NCBI GenBank assembly: GCA_020845635.1
Contig: JADLFI010000050.1
Location: forward strand, 1-37,806
Reading direction: 5' to 3'
Origin: Bacteroidia bacterium
Lineage (GTDB): Bacteria; Bacteroidota; Bacteroidia; UBA4408
DNA length: 37,806 nt
The notes beneath the pieces were generated by a model that had not been told where the DNA came from, ran no database searches, and saw only the letters and a list, made by a program, of their open reading frames with translations. The translations under genes and the position numbers were made by a program. Below, one piece after another: positions 35,670 to 37,806 of the stretch. Positions within the stretch are counted from its first letter, which is position 1; every line of letters begins with the position of its first letter.

Positions 35670-37384
35670 AATCCCATTTGTTTAACAAGTTCATCTATAG
35701 TACTAACAAGATTAGTATCCTTTTTCCAATAGTCCAGTGTTATCAATTTCAAGTAATTATTCGCTTCCTTAGAGAGCTGTACTCGTAAGGTTGATTTTAA
35801 TTGTTGGTCATCAGAATGTTTAATAAGCATGCAGTATAGAGCATAGCGAACTAATTCTGAGTTTTCAGCTTTTAGATATTTGAAAAACACTCTAAGTTCC
35901 CTGTCAGAATACCTGAAATTGTAGGTAAGGCATGTAATGATGTGATAGCGATAGCATTCGTAATTTTTATCTGCTTTGTAAATTGAAATAAGTTCTTCTC
36001 TCAAAGTCCCATTATCCTTGTAATGCTGAAGCGTTAAAATATAATTACTTGCCCTCCAATAAAATTTCTTCAAAGCGAAAAGCCAGTATTGCAGAAGATT
36101 ATCTGATGCTTTGACTTGCTTGTATTCAGAAAGTGAACGAACTGCTGTGCCGTATTTGGCACTTAAACGAATGAAGTCAATATCATCCGTTTTTTCAGGC
36201 TCAGCCAATTCAAGTGAATCATTTTTAAAAAGACTAGGTAGTTCAAGTTCAACATCGCTGATTTCTTTTTCCCAAAAAGCAATAATTTTTTCAGGGTCAG
36301 TAATGTTTTCTAATTGTTTTTTAGCATCACTTTCATCATGTTCTTCGGGCGATTGTTCGCTTAAACCGAGTAATGATTTTATGATGTTACTTTCTAGTCC
36401 ACCTTCAGAAAGCTCAGTAAAAAAAGATTCATCCTCTGTATAATCGTTTCCTATAACTTCAAATCGTCTGAGTTCTTTTACCGTTTCATCTTCTTTGGCT
36501 GTGTCAATGGCGGTTATACCTGTCTTTTTTGAATTAATAGAAAGACCATGTCCTTTTAAATAATTGTCAATATGGACTAACACATTTCTCAATTCGATTT
36601 CAGAATATCCATAGATTTTGATGTCGTCCATGTAGCGATAATACTTGAAAGCTTCGCTTATCAACTCCTTGTCAAGTGGATATAAAAGTAAGTTTGCTAG
36701 GAGATAGGAAGGCTGTGGCCCTTGTGGTATTCCAACACCCGGAGTGCTGCTTTCTTTAGTCCCCGACCATGCATTCAGGCAAACCGAAAGTAAGTCCAGA
36801 ATTTCATCCTCCACACCAAAATGAGTACTTAGTGTAAAAAGCAAATTGTAGTGTGGTATGGAATCAAAAAAACCTGTTATATCTGTTTCGAACTTGTGTG
36901 TTGCCTTGTCTTGCTCTATAGCTTTTATTACAGAGTCTTTGAACCTTACAAATAAGGATTTCCAAAACTTGAAAAAGAAATATTTCGGATTTTCTTGTTC
37001 GAGTAATTCAGCACCTTGTCTTGTTTCTGGCATTAAAACTGAACCAAATACAAAATCATCATGCTCTGCCAACAATTCATAATTTCTTGCTGCTATCACA
37101 TTTGCAATAGCTTGGTATACTAAAGCATCTTCAATCATCAAAAGCGTTTTTGTCCTTTGTGTGCCTGATGATTTTGGCTCGTAATATTTAAAGCCACGTT
37201 GGGGTGAATACTTTCCGACTATGAGTTTTTCTGAAAGTTGCTTTAAGTTTTTATCCAGTTGAGCACCAAAGGCATGTATTCCAAAACGGTCTTTCACTAA
37301 CCATTCAGGCCAGCATACTATTCTGTAATAGGCTAGTTTAAGGTTGTCAGTACTGAAATATGTTTCTAATGTTCTATCACTCAT
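35666..37384 (-). CDS. Defence-type (UG/Abi-like) reverse transcriptase
   Basis: The 572-residue protein has fingers-palm motifs of a prokaryotic reverse transcriptase: RT1/2 region RTKTLLMIEDALVYQAI (77-93), motif A TDITGFFDSI (D168), motif B GIPQGPQPS (218-226), catalytic YMDD (251-254) and a motif D-like GHGLSINSKKTGI (278-290). There is no maturase/HNH domain of group II introns, no retron-type ncRNA arrangement evident, and no DGR-type motif. After the palm comes an acidic linker (about 295-395) and then roughly 180 residues of short helices (e.g. ELRVFFKYLKAENSELVRYALYCMLIK) resembling the alpha-helical repeat extension of Abi/UG reverse transcriptases. It is the first gene of the four-gene operon. 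It probably makes cDNA or untemplated DNA in anti-phage defence. Which UG class it belongs to cannot be told by eye. Confidence 0.88.
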   Translation of the reverse strand: MSDRTLETYFSTDNLKLAYYRIVCWPEWLVKDRFGIHAFGAQLDKNLKQLSEKLIVGKYSPQRGFKYYEPKSSGTQRTKTLLMIEDALVYQAIANVIAARNYELLAEHDDFVFGSVLMPETRQGAELLEQENPKYFFFKFWKSLFVRFKDSVIKAIEQDKATHKFETDITGFFDSIPHYNLLFTLSTHFGVEDEILDLLSVCLNAWSGTKESSTPGVGIPQGPQPSYLLANLLLYPLDKELISEAFKYYRYMDDIKIYGYSEIELRNVLVHIDNYLKGHGLSINSKKTGITAIDTAKEDETVKELRRFEVIGNDYTEDESFFTELSEGGLESNIIKSLLGLSEQSPEEHDESDAKKQLENITDPEKIIAFWEKEISDVELELPSLFKNDSLELAEPEKTDDIDFIRLSAKYGTAVRSLSEYKQVKASDNLLQYWLFALKKFYWRASNYILTLQHYKDNGTLREELISIYKADKNYECYRYHIITCLTYNFRYSDRELRVFFKYLKAENSELVRYALYCMLIKHSDDQQLKSTLRVQLSKEANNYLKLITLDYWKKDTNLVSTIDELVKQMGL

Positions 37385-37397
37385 TATTTCAAAATCT

Positions 37398-37405
37398 CAA
37401 AGTTA
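37398..37405 (-). promoter_or_regulatory. Candidate -7 element of the reverse transcriptase operon
   Basis: On the minus strand this reads TAACTTTG, matching TAnnTTTG, 13 bases before the ATG. No -33 TTG is apparent. If used, the leader is very short and the upstream hairpin would not be part of this mRNA. Confidence 0.35.
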
Positions 37406-37431
37406 AAATTTGTTACGTTGTGCGATGGTAA

Positions 37432-37496
37432 AAACGGCTCTTTTGGTTTTGCGAAGCATTGGCTTTGTGTGTCGGGCAAAACCAAATGTGCCGTTT
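37432..37496 (-). other. Long hairpin upstream of the reverse transcriptase; candidate noncoding RNA or recombination structure
   Basis: AAACGGC (37432-37438) pairs with GCCGTTT (37490-37496), and TTTGGTTTTGC (37442-37452) with GCAAAACCAAA (37476-37486). That is 18 Watson-Crick pairs separated by a 3x3 internal loop, with a 23-base apical loop. It starts 48 bases upstream of the reverse transcriptase ATG. Several defence reverse transcriptases use a noncoding RNA encoded next to the gene; this is the only strong candidate here. Transcription is not shown. Confidence 0.45.
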
Positions 37497-37671
37497 GTGC
37501 GGCTGGTTAAAAGAAATTTTAAAAAATGCGAAGGGTCGGCTTTTTCCTTTTTCTCTGTCACCTGTCCCAACAGCAAAACACGGTCAGCTTGTTTGTCTGT
37601 CCGCTTGGTCGATATGATCTGTATGTCGAGTCCATTTTTAGTCATTGTCTTGCTGTGTCGTCTGTCTTTTT

Positions 37672-37686
37672 AGCATTGGTGGTAAC
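37672..37686 (-). repeat. Right inverted repeat of the cassette
   Basis: AGCATTGGTGGTAAC; its reverse complement GTTACCACCAATGCT matches the left copy at 31085-31099 except for one A/G difference. Confidence 0.6.
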
Positions 37687-37734
37687 GGCAGTCTGTCTAA
37701 TAACTTCCTTTCTCCGTTAATTTCTTTCACTAAT

Positions 37735-37806
37735 CTACACATTAATTTCAATTTTAAGCAACTTTAAAAAGTCTTTTTTCAAAATAGATTTCTCTAAAAT
37801 GAAAAA
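37735..37806 (-). CDS. Possible C-terminal end of a gene entering from the right (partial)
   Basis: On the minus strand a frame is open from the window edge for 23 codons (ends KDFLKLLKIEINV) to a TAG at 37735-37737. A second minus-strand frame is also open for 16 codons, so the reading frame is uncertain. It lies outside the cassette's right repeat and would be a flanking chromosomal gene. Confidence 0.2.
   Translation of the reverse strand, partial: FFILEKSILKKDFLKLLKIEINV

Larger units (their letters stand above)
37385..37671 (-). other. Noncoding leader and right end of the cassette
   Basis: No gene is supported; open frames here are short and overlap the structured elements. It contains the candidate promoter, a long hairpin (37432-37496), the AT segment 37509-37527 and the AGGGTCGGCTT motif (37532-37542) also found at the left end. 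Its G/T-rich composition differs from the AT-rich intergenic DNA elsewhere in the window. Confidence 0.55.
31085..37686. mobile_element. Candidate mobile defence cassette bounded by 15-nt inverted repeats, no recombinase
   Basis: The unit of about 6.6 kb runs from GTTACCACCAGTGCT (31085) to AGCATTGGTGGTAAC (37686), whose reverse complement differs at one position. Both ends also share internal G/T-rich motifs: AGGGTCGGCTT at 31235 and 37532, TTGTGCGGCT at 31244 and 37495, and a 19-nt AT-rich segment in inverted orientation at 31171-31189 and 37509-37527. Inside is one four-gene operon. No transposase, integrase or clear target duplication is seen, so movement would need a host or trans-acting recombinase. 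The boundaries are inferred. Confidence 0.45.

Noticed and set aside
35666-37384. Group II intron or diversity-generating reverse transcriptase
   Set aside because: No maturase or HNH region, no intron domain V/VI-like RNA, no template/variable repeat pair and no DGR accessory gene in the window.
37385-37671. A retron (msr-msd plus reverse transcriptase)
   Set aside because: The leader hairpin is single, without the inverted a1/a2 ends and branching-G context of retrons. The reverse transcriptase also has a different motif B context and a long helical tail.
31085-37686. Classical transposon with terminal inverted repeats
   Set aside because: No transposase gene is present and the bases flanking the two repeats (CCTATAT and GGCAGTC) show no target duplication.
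37403-37720. Short overlapping frames in the right end of the cassette
   Set aside because: Frames on both strands overlap each other and the hairpin, lack ribosome sites and have no recognisable protein features; the DNA is better read as structured noncoding sequence.

Overview
The window looks like a chromosome segment of an AT-rich member of the Bacteroidota, probably from the Chitinophagales/Saprospirales/Cytophagales range rather than Bacteroides. The evidence is two very large secreted proteins with gliding-motility-type (CHU_C, type IX secretion 'type B') C-terminal domains, a complete Bacteroidota-type Bat (aerotolerance) operon, several lipoproteins with a Cys lipobox followed by Ser-Lys, and promoter -7 elements of the TAnnTTTG form. 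No rRNA, tRNA, CRISPR array, insertion sequence or recombinase gene was found.

Layout. 1-7.9 kb: the last codons of a probable SpoIIE-type phosphatase, then a secreted-protein zone with a lipoprotein and two giant adhesin-like proteins. 8.1-16.3 kb: housekeeping and metabolic genes, namely a Crp/Fnr regulator, a small membrane protein, ispH, a TetA-like MFS exporter, cmk, a pirin, pckA and a Tat-exported glycosylasparaginase. 16.5-24.9 kb: an unbroken co-directional operon moxR, DUF58, a membrane-anchored accessory protein, batA, batB, batC, batD, batE. It predicts a AAA+ ATPase working with membrane VWA proteins and periplasmic TPR, Ig-like and SH3 partners. 24.9-30.7 kb: gene-poor accessory DNA with a WG-type secreted protein, two lipoproteins that share an almost identical signal-peptide DNA segment, and a TPR sensor kinase/NarL-type response regulator pair with overlapping genes.

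31.1-37.7 kb: the most interesting part. A four-gene, tightly packed minus-strand operon encodes, in transcription order, a reverse transcriptase of the UG/Abi (defence) type with a long helical C-terminal extension, a small protein with a HEPN-like R-x4-H motif, a protein with two different PD-(D/E)XK-like nuclease domains, and an Upf1/Dna2-like SF1 helicase. The block lies between two 15-nt inverted repeats (14/15 identical) and has structured noncoding ends, including a long hairpin directly upstream of the reverse transcriptase. No transposase or integrase is present. I read this as a candidate antiviral cassette of undescribed composition that moves as a unit. The left inverted repeat touches one copy of an intergenic hairpin repeat whose other copy is at about 8.0 kb.

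Functional assignments rest on motifs read by eye. Housekeeping calls are firm. The defence role, the HEPN call, the mobile-unit boundaries and any noncoding RNA are inference.
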